A stretch of DNA of 64,000 nt, taken from positions 43,694,396-43,758,395 of the forward strand of contig NC_012876.2 in the NCBI RefSeq assembly GCF_000003195.3, in the 5' to 3' direction. This DNA comes from Sorghum bicolor (Eukaryota; Streptophyta; Magnoliopsida; Poales; Poaceae). The position numbers and the translations under genes are program-made. The notes under the pieces were generated by a model. The model saw only the letters and a program-made list of their open reading frames with translations, made no database searches and had not been told where the DNA came from. Below are positions 55,251-64,000 of the stretch, piece after piece. Every line of letters starts with the position of its first letter. Position 1 is the stretch's first letter.

Positions 55251-56858
55251 TTACTTGATAAAATGGGGAGGAACTCCTCCAAGCTGGAAGTGGTTGTCGG
55301 TCTTACCCAATGTTCCAAAATCGCATCATGGTGGTGATGTTGTCGTTCATCGTCGTGGTGTCTTGTCTGAGTTCTTGTACTGCAGTGGCGTGGTCCTGGT
55401 TCCACTTTTGTTGCTGTTCTAGGAGTCGTCCATGTTCTGCTTGCGTATTCTAGATGTCGAGGAGGGTGTTGTCGGTACGGGTGAAGAAAGTGCTGGCCTC
55501 TTGGTAGTAGTCATTCGTGAACACATAAGAGGCGTCGGAGTACCGTCCTGCATCGAATTGGGGCTGGGATCTAGATCCTGAAGCTCCATATGGATCAGTG
55601 GAGTACCTGCGCGTATGGAAAGGCGGGTTTGTCCAATGGTGATCTTGGCCTTCTGGCCATGTCTCCTGTGTTGGCTCTCGTGGTTGAGCATGTCGAACCC
55701 ACAGGTCCCGAAGGACGCGGGGGTTGTAGTCGCAATAATGCAGGTGCGCTGCTTCTTCCGGCCCGGGATCAGCTCAATACCAGGTGCGTTCTTGATGGGT
55801 GGTCATCCTTTTAGATGCCACTCGTTGTGGAGCTCTCTGGTTTACCGGTGTCACTGCAATTTCAATCAAATAATTTTGAATAACATAGAGGCGAAGGTTC
55901 AGGTTAGGTAACTGAATCTTGCCTTTATTATCATATAACATATACATTATATTCCCCTCTTTTTTCAACATCCGAGCTTGCCTAAATGTGTCATAGCCAT
56001 GATAAATTTGTAACTCGTCTATGAATTCCAATGATGAGTTTTCTAGCAAATTAAGATTAGAGGCTAGATGAGTGATAAGTGAAGTACAACCGACAGGTCC
56101 CTAAAGACTAGGTATACTAAACCAATGAGAAACCAAAAGTGTAACAGGTGAAGTGGGTACTTTAATTATAGCAGCATATAGAAGTTGTAAATCTCCTACT
56201 CTTACTTTTCTAATATCATCACGATGGAATAGATTGTACCCGAGCCATTTGTGGAACATCCTAAGAGTGGGGTGTTCCATGTCGCTGGTTCGGGCTTGGC
56301 TATAAAACTCATCTCTAGATATCTCTCTCCAGAACTGGTGTCTTTTAAAATTGGGTAAGTCGGAGTCAATGTCCAAGATGCATCTTGAAGAGAAACTGAG
56401 ATGGTCGCTCAGTTCTCTCCAAGACAACATAATGTCCTGTTTGAACATCCGAAAAGCGATTCCCCCCCATAATATTGTAAAGTGCAAAGAAATTCAAGGG
56501 TGAGATATCGGGAACCCAGCTTAGTTATGTTCCAAAAATTTGTCCATCCCACCATCTGGAAAATCAAATCGAATTTAGTATCCATACCTGTTTCTTGTAG
56601 CAAGATAGGATCAAGAGTGGGGGTGTGAATGAAATCCTTATTCTTTAACTGCTAGTAAACTTCCTTCTCCCTGCGGGTCTTTAGCCCAAGGTCTCCTGTT
56701 TTGAGGAGGACCTTTACTCGCGGATCAGATGAAGATGACGGAGCTTGCGGGGGCATCGGGTCGATGCTCATCTCTGACTGGTGCGAGGAGTGTCGGGACG
56801 AACTCCTCGTACCGATGTTCTTGAAGGCCTTGCCCGCATTCTTTACCTTTTTGAACAT
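55251..56858 (-). pseudogene. ATHILA-type (env-like) ORF of element D
   Basis: The start MFKKVKNAGKAFKNIG at 56858 is basic. The next part reads GMDTKFDLIFQMVGWTNFWNITKLGSRYLTLEFLCTLQ (56590-56480), the hallmark of the ATHILA ORF-1 family (Pfam ATHILA, from memory). Further on are DLPNFKRHQFWREISRD, MFHKWLGYNLFHRDDIRKVRVGDLQLLYAAI and a C-terminal QLGGVPPHF. Stops near 56652, 56101 and 55755 and a frameshift near 56480 break it. It occupies the env position, but I see no signal peptide, and its role is unknown. An upstream frame from 56885 exists but a splice acceptor precedes 56858. Confidence 0.75.
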
Positions 56859-56859
56859 C

Positions 56860-57040
56860 CTGCAAACAAAAGTTGACACACACACAACTAATGGAAAATG
56901 TGAGAGAAAAAATGTTAGTGGTGAGCTGTCTGAAATGTCAGTAGTCCAGGGGTTAGTCGTTCAAGACAAGTTTTTATTTTGGCAGCACCTCCCCCTAAAC
57001 AATTTTTACTTCCGCTCTGGACAGCGGGATCACTACTTAC
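56860..57040 (-). other. Predicted 5'-UTR intron before the element D env-like ORF
   Basis: A minus-strand donor CTA/GTAAGTAG begins at 57040. An acceptor TTTTGTTTGCAG ends at 56860, one base before the ATG at 56858. The span of 181 bases is T-rich near the acceptor. This is a pattern call only. Confidence 0.45.
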
Positions 57041-57198
57041 TAGGTGAACCTTACTCTCTCACTCAAAGACTACCAACCTCTCTTCCACTCTGCTCTTCCT
57101 CTCTACTCTACTTCACTACAAGAGCTCCTTCTCTGGAAACTGAAACTTGCATGGTTTTTTGGGAGGCTTGTGTGATGGAGATGGAGGCAGGAGGTGGC

Positions 57199-57256
57199 AA
57201 TTTATAGGAGTAAGGGGGGACAGGGTGGGCGCCCTCTATAGGTGGGTGGGCGCCCA
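57199..57256 (-). promoter_or_regulatory. Promoter-like block before the element D env-like ORF
   Basis: Two GC-rich palindromic boxes are GGGTGGGCGCCCA (57244-57256) and GGGTGGGCGCCCT (57223-57235), 21 bases apart. A minus-strand TATA (TATAAATT, 57206-57199) follows. The spacing and boxes match the LTRs of A, B and C. Confidence 0.6.
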
Positions 57257-57744
57257 CCTTTGGTGGCCATCCTAGCTGCAACTTTTCTATTTCCTCCTTT
57301 GCTTGGCTCTTACGCAGAATAATAGTTCATAGTTGGTGGTTGGTCGGTGGAAAAGTGCTGGTGAGTGGAGATATGTTGGTGGATCAAATAATGTGATGGG
57401 ATGTATGTGAGGTGTGGTGTATGACATGTGGGACCCAAGGAGTGTGGGTCATGCTTCTTGAAGGTTGCTATAATTAAATATAATGCAGGAAAATCTATGA
57501 GAATTGAAACTTTTTGAAATGATAATGGAAAATATTTTTGTGCCTCCACAATGATTAATAAATATGGGTTGTCACATACCATAATTATTATTTATATGGG
57601 GCTTTTGATTATTATAATGCTATGAATAAATATGACTAATGCAGGAATTAAATAAGAGAGAATTAATGATGCGGATAAATACCGATTTACCTCCCGGCGA
57701 GGGTTTGGGATTTTTAGGTCCCCCAAGCTGGACCTCCAAATCTT
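57257..57744 (-). other. Spacer between protease and promoter block, element D
   Basis: This is where RT and integrase would be expected. It is non-coding and includes a PPT-like tract (57719-57728) and a segment shared with element A near 8700. Confidence 0.7.
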
Positions 57745-58674
57745 TTAATCTTCTGAATTACCTTCCTCCGGAGATGGTGTCTCCAGTGGTTCTTCTTCAT
57801 GAACTTTCTTCACTGTAGAGTCTCTCTCTGGTATGGGCTTGAATGTGAAGTGTTCTTCTTTTCCGTTTATGTTGAACTTGATTTCTCCCTTTCCGACATC
57901 AATGTGGGCATTGGCAGTGCTCAGAAATGGCCTTCCAAGGATGATTGACACTTTTGAGTCGGGACTCATGTCCAGTACCACGAAGTCTACTGGCACAAGG
58001 AAGTCTCATATCTTGACTGGAATGTTTTCGGCGATGCCCAACGGGTATCGAACTGATTGATCTGCTAGTTGCACGCACATTGATGTTGGTTCTAGGGTCG
58101 TATGCTCAAGCTTCTTGTAGACCGATGCTGGCATCACACTGACACTTGCTCCGAGATCACAAAGTGCGTTATTGAAGTGTTGGTTTCCGATCGAGCAATC
58201 AATAGTGGGGCATCCTGGATCCTTCTTCTTCCTTGGTGGTTTGTTGAGGATGGCCGCACTACATTCTTCTATCAGCTTGATAACCTCAGTGGTGGGCAGT
58301 GGTCTCTTCTTGTTAAGAATATCTCTGATGTAATTTGCATATGTGGATACCTATATGGCATCAAGTAGCGGTATGTTGACATATAATTTCTGAATGACCT
58401 CTACAAACTTACCAAACTGCTCATCCGACTGCTGTCCTCTGTTTCTTCTTGGAAATGGCAAACAATTGGTGTCATAAAAATCTTTCCTCATTTCTCTATC
58501 TCTTGGTGGTTGTAGCAGATCTTCTGCTTCAACTGGGTTTTCTTCTTCTATCACTGCTGGTTGCACTGGTGCGGATGTTCTTTGTTTCTCTTTTGGGTAT
58601 GGGGGATCCCTGGTGGCTTTTCCTTCTCTAGTAGTTATGTTCTTTACCTGCTCAATGTTAGTGGCAATAGGCAA
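57745..58674 (-). pseudogene. Protease domain of element D
   Basis: The minus-strand linker (MPIATNIEQVKNITTREGKATRDPPYP..) is followed by a basic region and then KKKDPGCPTIDCSIG, and the retropepsin motif NALCDLGASVSVMPASVYKKL near 58175-58110, with D-x-G intact. VPVDFVVLDMSPDSKVSIILGRPFLSTANAHIDVGKGEIKF completes the fold. The frame ends cleanly at a TAA or TGA at 57745 after an acidic tail (EEEPLETPSPEEGNSED). Stops near 58351 and 58005 interrupt it. It would cleave Gag. Confidence 0.88.
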
Positions 58675-58859
58675 TGCAGCAGCTAGCTTTATTAATTTAA
58701 GCTCTACCCTTTTATTAAGAGTGTTTTGTTCATCAAAGGCAATGTAGCAGTTAATAGCAATGCAGCAGTTAATAGAAAATCCATTTTATTGTGTATATCT
58801 TTTAGAGATGATTCATTTGTATGTAGCCTTTGTTTAACTTCATCATTAGTTTTGGTTTG

Positions 58860-59729
58860 TTAAGAAATTATCTCTTTTAATGAAAGTTGCTTGAAAGTGT
58901 TACTTGAATTCATACCTTTGCTATTGGGTTGACTCGAAGTAGGTTGATATTTGTATGCTGTCTCAGTGGCCCTTTGATCTTCTTTCAACTTGGCCCTCTG
59001 ATCAATCCAATGGAGCAAATTTTCCATCTTTGTTGATAATGCATTTTCTTCTTCTGGTATTTCTTCAGTTTGATGACATTGTTGAGCTTTATCTTGGAAC
59101 CAGCTTTGATTTTCTGCTATCTTATCCAAAAGTATCTCTGCTTTTCCAATTGTAAGGTCCAAGAATGATCCTTTAGCAGATGCATCTAGGCACTCATGAG
59201 CCTTCTGGGTTAATCCATGGTAGAATGTCTGCATAAGTAACCATATGGCCTTTCCATGGTGAGGACAATCTGATATGTATCCTTGAAAACGCTCTCATGC
59301 TTCTGAAATGGTTTCTGTCTTCTGCTGTTGGAAACTGACAATATTTCCTCTTAAGGCAGCTGTCTTGCCTATAGGGAAAAACTTTGATAGAAAGGCATCT
59401 GACAAGTTCGTCCAGTTGTTGATGTTATCTTGATAGGTGTAGAACCACTTCCTCGCTTTCCCTTCTAGTGAGAATGGAAAGAGGTGAAGCAGTATGACAT
59501 CTTTGTCGACTCCGTTGATGCGGATTGTGCTTCCAATCTCTAAGAAATTCTTCAAGTGTGCACTAGCATCTTCATGTGCCTTTCCACTGAATTGTGTAGC
59601 TTGCACCAAATTGATGAGGCTTGACTTGAGCTCGAACTCAGGTGCTCCTTCTTCTACTGCAAATCTTGGAAAAGTTGGAATGTTCTCAAGACTTGGTGCA
59701 GAGAATTCTTGCAAGGTCTTTTGTGCCAT
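58860..59729 (-). pseudogene. Gag of element D
   Basis: The start MAQKTLQEFSAPSLENIPTF at 59729 is followed by the capsid core LLHLFPFSLEGKARKWFYTY, NNWTNLSDAFLSKFFPIGKTAALRGNIVSFQQ and, after a TGA at 59295 that replaces a tryptophan, ERFQGYISDCPHHG. The second part (59234-58860) reads FYHGLTQKAHECLDASAKGSFLDLTIGKAEILLDKIAENQSW, typical of Athila Gag. 58675-58859 is a worn linker to the protease. Gag would let D form particles but not copy itself. Confidence 0.92.
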
Positions 59730-59824
59730 AGCTTCAGCAATTGGTAGCTAGCTTCTTCTTCGTTTCTTGATTGCTTTGGTTCCGATGATGAAGAGTTGAA
59801 TGTACCAAAGTCAATCTTGATATA

Positions 59825-60232
59825 TGTCGACGAAAGCTAGTCGGCAGTCTACCCTGGGGTATACCCACGGTAGTAGTTTATCGATAGACGGTGCGCAAAC
59901 TACGAACTTGATGGTGACGCAAGACACGGACAAGCTTTTTATCCAGTTTCGGCCGCCGAGTTGGCGTAATACCTACGTCCTGCGTCTGGTTGTATTGATT
60001 TGCGTTGAGAGAATATGATGTATGATCTGTCCTCTAGGGGACCCCTGCCCCTCCTTATATATCGTGAAGGAACAGAGTTACAAGCAAAGTATCCTATTTG
60101 GTACAATATCTTATAGCCTTGTGGTGCACGCCGACTAGTCGTGCGCCGCACGTCTTCATCTTGTGGGCCGAGCCACCTCTGATGGTGCGGCCCATATAGG
60201 CCCATGAGGCTATAGGGGTTTATACCCCCACA
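59825..60232 (-). repeat. 3' LTR of element E
   Basis: 408 bases, TGTCGACG to CCCCCACA on the plus strand, with a minus-strand TATA (ATATATAAGG) near 60053-60062. Confidence 0.95.
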
Positions 60233-61135
60233 GCTAGTCCCCGAGCACCATGTATTGTGATGTAACACGCTGTCTTGAGCTTCTTCGATCAGTGAGGCTT
60301 GACGTCTTCAATAAGTAGGAAAGTCGCCCAAACAGTTGCAACGGTATTTTGACCAACTCAAAAGACAGTTGATCAACATTGACATCAAAGAAGCAGGTTG
60401 TACGAAGAATGCATGGTGCTCTTAATTAAAAAAGATTTCTTTCCTCGTGAAGTGTGCCCACTTTACTTTTCTGAAAACTATAGACCTCAAAAAAGCAAGC
60501 ATATTCACCGCAAGGTGAAGTGTGCCCACTTAGTCCCCGAGCATGGTAGTAGGTGACGTAGGCACGTGGTGCCAGGGTCTAAAAAGAAAATCATAGAAAT
60601 TCTAAAACTGAGATGCATGGCCAGATGCATCGTACCGATGTAGTCCCCGAGCTTGCTGGAAGGCGAAGTATGAGCCTTGTAGCAAGGTCTAAAAAATTGA
60701 ATTTACCAGTCCCCGAGCATATCATGCTCGTCTGCAATTGAATAGAATAATCGACCAGTCCCCAAGCATATAACGCTCGGTGGTCGGGACAGTCCCCGAA
60801 TTCTCAAATTGGTGGGCTGGTCGACCGGTCCCCGAGCGTATAGTGCTCGGTGGTCGGTGCAATCCCCAAACTCACAAATTGGTGAGCTGGTCGACCAGTC
60901 CCCGAGCGTATAGTGCTCGGTGGTCGGCACAGTCCCCGAGCACGGCGTAGAGACCGGTGGACAAGTCCCCGAGCGTGGTTGGGAACGTAAACGTGCTCGA
61001 TGGTCGGCACAGTCTTCGAGCACAGCATAGAGACTAGTCGACAAGTCCCCGAGCGTGGTTGGGAACGTAAACGTGCTCGGTGGTCGGAGCAGTCCCCGGG
61101 CACAGCGTAAGGAATAGTCGACGAGTCCCGGAGCG
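60233..61135 (-). repeat. Array of about fifteen AGTCCCCGAGC repeats in element E
   Basis: Copies start at or near 60235, 60531, 60641, 60709, 60756, 60790, 60828, 60862, 60896, 60930, 60964, 61011, 61045, 61091 and 61124. From 60740 on they form longer tandem units of about 68 and 81 bases. Many pair with a following GCTCGG, as in CCGAGC-gtatagt-GCTCGG. The minus-strand copy next to the LTR (60233-60249, GGTGCTCGGGGACTAGC) is the polypurine tract. Confidence 0.85.
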
Positions 61136-61559
61136 TAGCTTGTCGACTGGGCCAAACTCCTGAAAAATAAATATAAAGAATAGGTAGTACATGATGTATA
61201 AATAAACTTTAGATAAAAAATCAGTACTAAGATAAGTTTAGATTTTTTATTATAAAATTAGCACGAGTAGTTAATTCATCCTAGAGCTTGTACCAGCTCT
61301 GGTCTAACCAACAATCAGCATGAGGTGCGGAACCTAGGCACGTGTAGGATTATCAGCCACGTCAGAGAGCTACTGCCGACCACCCGGAACGCAGAGGGCG
61401 GATCTCGTGCACGTGTAGGGAGGAGTCGGAGACAGTACCGGCTCTGGAAAGCTCGTGTAGGAGAAAAAACTAGTCGCCTAAAAAAGTTGTTTTGAAGAAT
61501 AATAAAAAATATTATGCCAAAAATAAATAAAATATTAGAAGTGTACTTATCTTTGAAAG

Positions 61560-61985
61560 AAAGTCTAGTCGGTGACGACAAAATTGTTCGGCCCTTGAGC
61601 TTTTGGACTTGTCATGACGGTGGTCGCTGTTATCGTAGCGTCGTTCTTCGCGGCGATTATTATTGCGACTGGTGGTGAGAGCAAGTAGGCCAAACAATTT
61701 GGTCGGTGACGACAAAATTGTTCGGTCAGAGCAGGTCGGTGTTGTCGATCTGCTTCCCTCTGTAGCAGGGAAGCGGGTGACGCGTTGTCGGCGTGGTCGG
61801 AAACGTTGCTGGAGTAGTCGAAGTCGTAGCCAGCGTGGTTGGAGTCGCGACCGACGTCGATGAAGAAGTGATTGGCGCAGATCGGATCTACGCGACCTCC
61901 GTGGTCGTGGCGGTGAAGCTGTTGAAGCTAACGGTGAACGTGAAGTCGTCCGCCATGGCCGCGGAGTCGAGGATGATGGCCATCT
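61560..61985 (-). pseudogene. Gag N-terminal remnant of element E
   Basis: The minus strand opens at about 61983 (MAIILDSAAMADDFTFTVSFNSF), close after the primer site, and meets a stop after about 31 codons. Arginine-, serine- and threonine-rich sequence without a domain follows. A 27-base duplication (ggtcggtgacgacaaaattg) occurs at about 61570 and 61703. I call it a gag start only from position, and the function is lost. Confidence 0.4.
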
Positions 61986-62012
61986 TGTTCGTCGGGAGAG
62001 CTGTACGCACAC

Positions 62013-62030
62013 CCCCTACCTGGCGCGCCA
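62013..62030 (-). promoter_or_regulatory. Primer binding site of element E
   Basis: The minus strand reads TGGCGCGCCAGGTAGGGG one base from the 5' LTR, the right position and start (TGG). I could not match the tRNA with confidence. Confidence 0.6.
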
Positions 62031-62031
62031 C

Positions 62032-62440
62032 TGTCGATGAAAGCTAGTCGGCAGTCTACCCTGGGGTATACCCACGGTAGTAGTTTATCGGTAGACGGTG
62101 CGCAAACTACAAACTCGATGGTGACGCAAGACACGGACAAGGTTTTTATCCAGGTTCGGCCGCCGAGTTGGCGTAATACCTACGTCCTGCGTCTGGTTGT
62201 ATTGATTTCATTTTGAGAGAATATGATGTATGATCTGTCCTCTAGGGGACCCCTACCCCTCCTTATATATCGTGAAGGGACAGAGTTACAAGCAAAGTAT
62301 CCTATTTGGTACAGTATCTTGTAGCCTTGCAGTGCACGCCGACTAGTCGTGCGCCGCACGTCTTCATCCTGTGGGCCGAGCCACCTCTTATGGTGCGGCC
62401 CATATAGGCCCATGAGGCTATAGGGGTTTATACCCCCACA
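62032..62440 (-). repeat. 5' LTR of element E
   Basis: 409 bases, nearly identical to 59825-60232. Confidence 0.95.
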
Positions 62441-62637
62441 ATATACCCTGTATAAAAATATAAACATAGAAAAACAATAGGGTGAACCTGCCAAAGCAGA
62501 GGTGCCTTGTTATGATTTCTCACTTAGTAGCTGTTTTATGCAATTATTTCTCTATAGTCTAGTCTAATATTTTATGTGAATAACCTTGACTAATTTCCTG
62601 ACTTTCCTTACCGTTCCTATGTGTTTCCCTTTTGTCT

Positions 62638-62654
62638 CCCTGGCAACGGCGCCA
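62638..62654 (-). promoter_or_regulatory. Primer binding site of element D (tRNA-Asp type)
   Basis: The minus strand reads TGGCGCCGTTGCCAGGG, one mismatch in 17 to plant tRNA-Asp(GTC), 7 bases from the 5' LTR. Confidence 0.88.
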
Positions 62655-62661
62655 AAATGCC

Positions 62662-64000
62662 TGTTGACACTAGCTAACACCACTTGAATACTAGGTTGTC
62701 ATCCCCAGCATGGTGCCAGAGTGTACAAAGGTATTTATGAATGTAAAGGCTCTCTAGAAAATAATCTATTCTATCTGCAAGCGCCCAGATAAAATACCTC
62801 ATTATAGCATTTCACCAGGAAAGGATTCCAGGTATCGTTATTTATAATTTTGCTTAAGAGGACAGTGGAAATGAAGATAAGGATAAAGTCTATCAAGGCA
62901 TAGACTAGAGATAAACTTGCAAGAACATGACTACTAATGAGGAACTCGTCACACAGTCACTTAATTTAGCAGGGGGTAAGCCATAATAATAATGATAATG
63001 AAATATAAGCTCATGGGTAAATAACACAGCGATTAGAAAATAGACTACTCCTCATATATGTAAGGTGACGTCGGATTAGCTAGAGAATGGATTCTAAGTT
63101 ATCTACTATCTACTAAGTCACAATCTACTCTAGTTATCTACAAGATCATGTATAGCATAAAAGACTCATCATTCATGTATATGGAACATTGCTAAAGTAA
63201 ATCAGAACATCGCAAGACTTACTCGGCAATACAAATTCTGCGTGTCCTAACAACTGAGGGTGGACTATATAAGAATCAACAAAGCTGTCACTATCACGAA
63301 CTACCACATGACCCGGCCAATAGGATACATTTGCAGGTAAATAACATCTAAGCACCACGCCCACATGTGATCTACCACATAACTCCCGCGCGTCAAGAGC
63401 TAAGCGCTTTGTAAACTTATACATAAACTCAATATCAATCATAACTATATCAAATATCGAACTAGAGCAAACTAAGAACATAATGAATAGAGACATAATG
63501 CAATTAGAATAAAGTAGTAGAAAAAGATATGAAATAATACCAATCTTTATTAATGAAGATCCGAATCCAGAGCACTAGGCTCTACTTCTCTAATTCTATC
63601 TAATCAATCCTATAGAACTTGAAGGATTAGGGAGTAGCTAATTCTAATTCTCTGTGGAAGAGAAGTTCTAAAACCCTAACTTTGATGGCTTTCTCTGATA
63701 ATGATTTCTCTTCTCTCCCCTGGGGTGGAGAGGCCTTGCTTATGTAGTCCTTTCAAGTAAATTTGGGCTGTCGGATCAAACCGACATTGATCGCACGATT
63801 TTCCTTAATCCTTTAGGTCGGTGGAGCATAATCCGCGAGATTGGACGTGATTGGCCCCGAGGCCAGGGCGGGCGCCCTGCCCCCGGGCCCGATCGGCCTC
63901 CCGTTCGTTCCCGTGCTAGATTAAGGAAAATTGCACGACACGTAATTATCTCGTTGTAAACCTGACATGTGGGCCTTCTCTCCATATTTTCTAATAACCC
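62662..64000 (-). repeat. 5' LTR of element D, cut by the window edge
   Basis: It begins TGTTGACACTAGC and is still LTR at 64000. A GC-rich box (63865-63878) is present as a single clear copy. A minus-strand TATA-like stretch (CTACATAAGC) is near 63738-63747. Confidence 0.92.

Larger units (their letters stand above)
59825..62440 (-). mobile_element. Element E: small non-autonomous Tat-type LTR element
   Basis: LTRs of 408 and 409 bases flank 1.8 kb, with atata at 59820-59824 and 62441-62445 as a perfect duplication. The primer site lies inside the right LTR, so it is on the minus strand. LTRs read TGTGGGGGTATAAACC...TTCGTCGACA on that strand. The interior holds a short broken gag-like frame and a large repeat array, with no protease, RT or integrase. 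It lies in the leader of element D, between the primer site and gag. Confidence 0.95.
53394..64000 (-). mobile_element. Element D: Athila-type element with gag, protease and env-like ORF but no RT or integrase
   Basis: The left LTR starts TGTTGACAC at 53394 and the right LTR repeats it from 62662, running past the window. The minus-strand order is LTR, primer site, leader (with element E inserted), gag (59729), protease (to 57745), promoter-like block, ATHILA-type ORF, 3' non-coding region, polypurine tract, LTR. Between the protease stop and the env-like ORF there are under 900 bases, so RT, RNase H and integrase are missing. The target duplication would be atcac (53389-53393); its partner is outside the window. 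Confidence 0.93.

Noticed and set aside
60703..61155. Direct repeats that could be taken for a CRISPR array or a repeat-protein gene
   Set aside because: Unit length and spacing vary, the organism is a plant, the repeats lie inside an LTR element, and the open frames only reflect the repeat.
61512..62012. 166-codon arginine-rich minus-strand frame in element E
   Set aside because: It is a shadow of the broken gag-start frame; the composition follows GC-rich codons and no domain is seen.
1..64000. A host protein-coding gene, tRNA, rRNA or microRNA precursor
   Set aside because: I looked for one between elements. The only sequence not assigned to a transposon is very short and shows no gene features.

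Overview
This window is plant nuclear DNA, almost certainly from a grass and probably a panicoid. It is a heterochromatic block of nested transposons. I found no intact host gene, no tRNA or rRNA gene and no CRISPR array. The grass assignment rests on element types I recognise: SIRE/Maximus-type Ty1/copia LTRs running TGAAAG...CTTTCA, Athila-type Ty3/gypsy elements primed by tRNA-Asp, a Tekay-like Ty3 element with an extra ORF before gag, and a small Tat-type element. The species cannot be read from the sequence.

Layout, left to right. 1-488 is the end of a Tat-type LTR inserted in the integrase of element G. G (489-14846, minus) is a decayed Tekay/RIRE3-like Ty3 element; its ORF0 is split by element A (5112-12275, minus), a non-autonomous Athila-type element with 1.48 kb LTRs. 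14847-17051 is a decayed LINE. 17052-17407 is the start of a copia LTR (C4), itself entered by a second copia element, C3 (from 17408, minus). The LTR of C3 carries a hAT transposase fragment and a 100-N gap. C3 is split by copia element C2 (21145-51091, minus, target duplication gttat). C2 has two insertions in its 3' env-like gene: Athila-type element B (24051-31583, plus, duplication acctc) and Athila-type element C (32190-41389, minus, duplication gagcc). At 53394 C3 is cut by Athila-type element D (minus, running past 64000), which contains a small Tat-type element E (59825-62440, duplication atata). Removing insertions in order restores reading continuity at each junction I could test.

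How the parts work together. C is the only Athila-type element here with reverse transcriptase and integrase. A, B and D keep LTRs, a tRNA-Asp primer site and a polypurine tract but lack those enzymes: D keeps gag, protease and an env-like ORF, B keeps two protease-like domains, and A keeps almost nothing. All four share structured non-coding segments near the 3' end: a set of short hairpins and a hairpin just before the polypurine tract. These are candidates for signals that let an autonomous element's proteins act on the others.

The most unusual signal concerns the extra 3' ORFs. In C, D and the copia element C2 the ORF downstream of pol (or protease) is preceded by a promoter-like block that resembles that element's own LTR promoter. 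In C and D this includes a GC-rich palindromic box present twice exactly 21 bp apart, followed by a TATA box. In C2 it is a cluster of the LTR's CACCGGACGC/GCGTCCGGTG inverted motifs followed by a TATA box. D and C2 also show a plausible 5'-UTR intron before the ORF.
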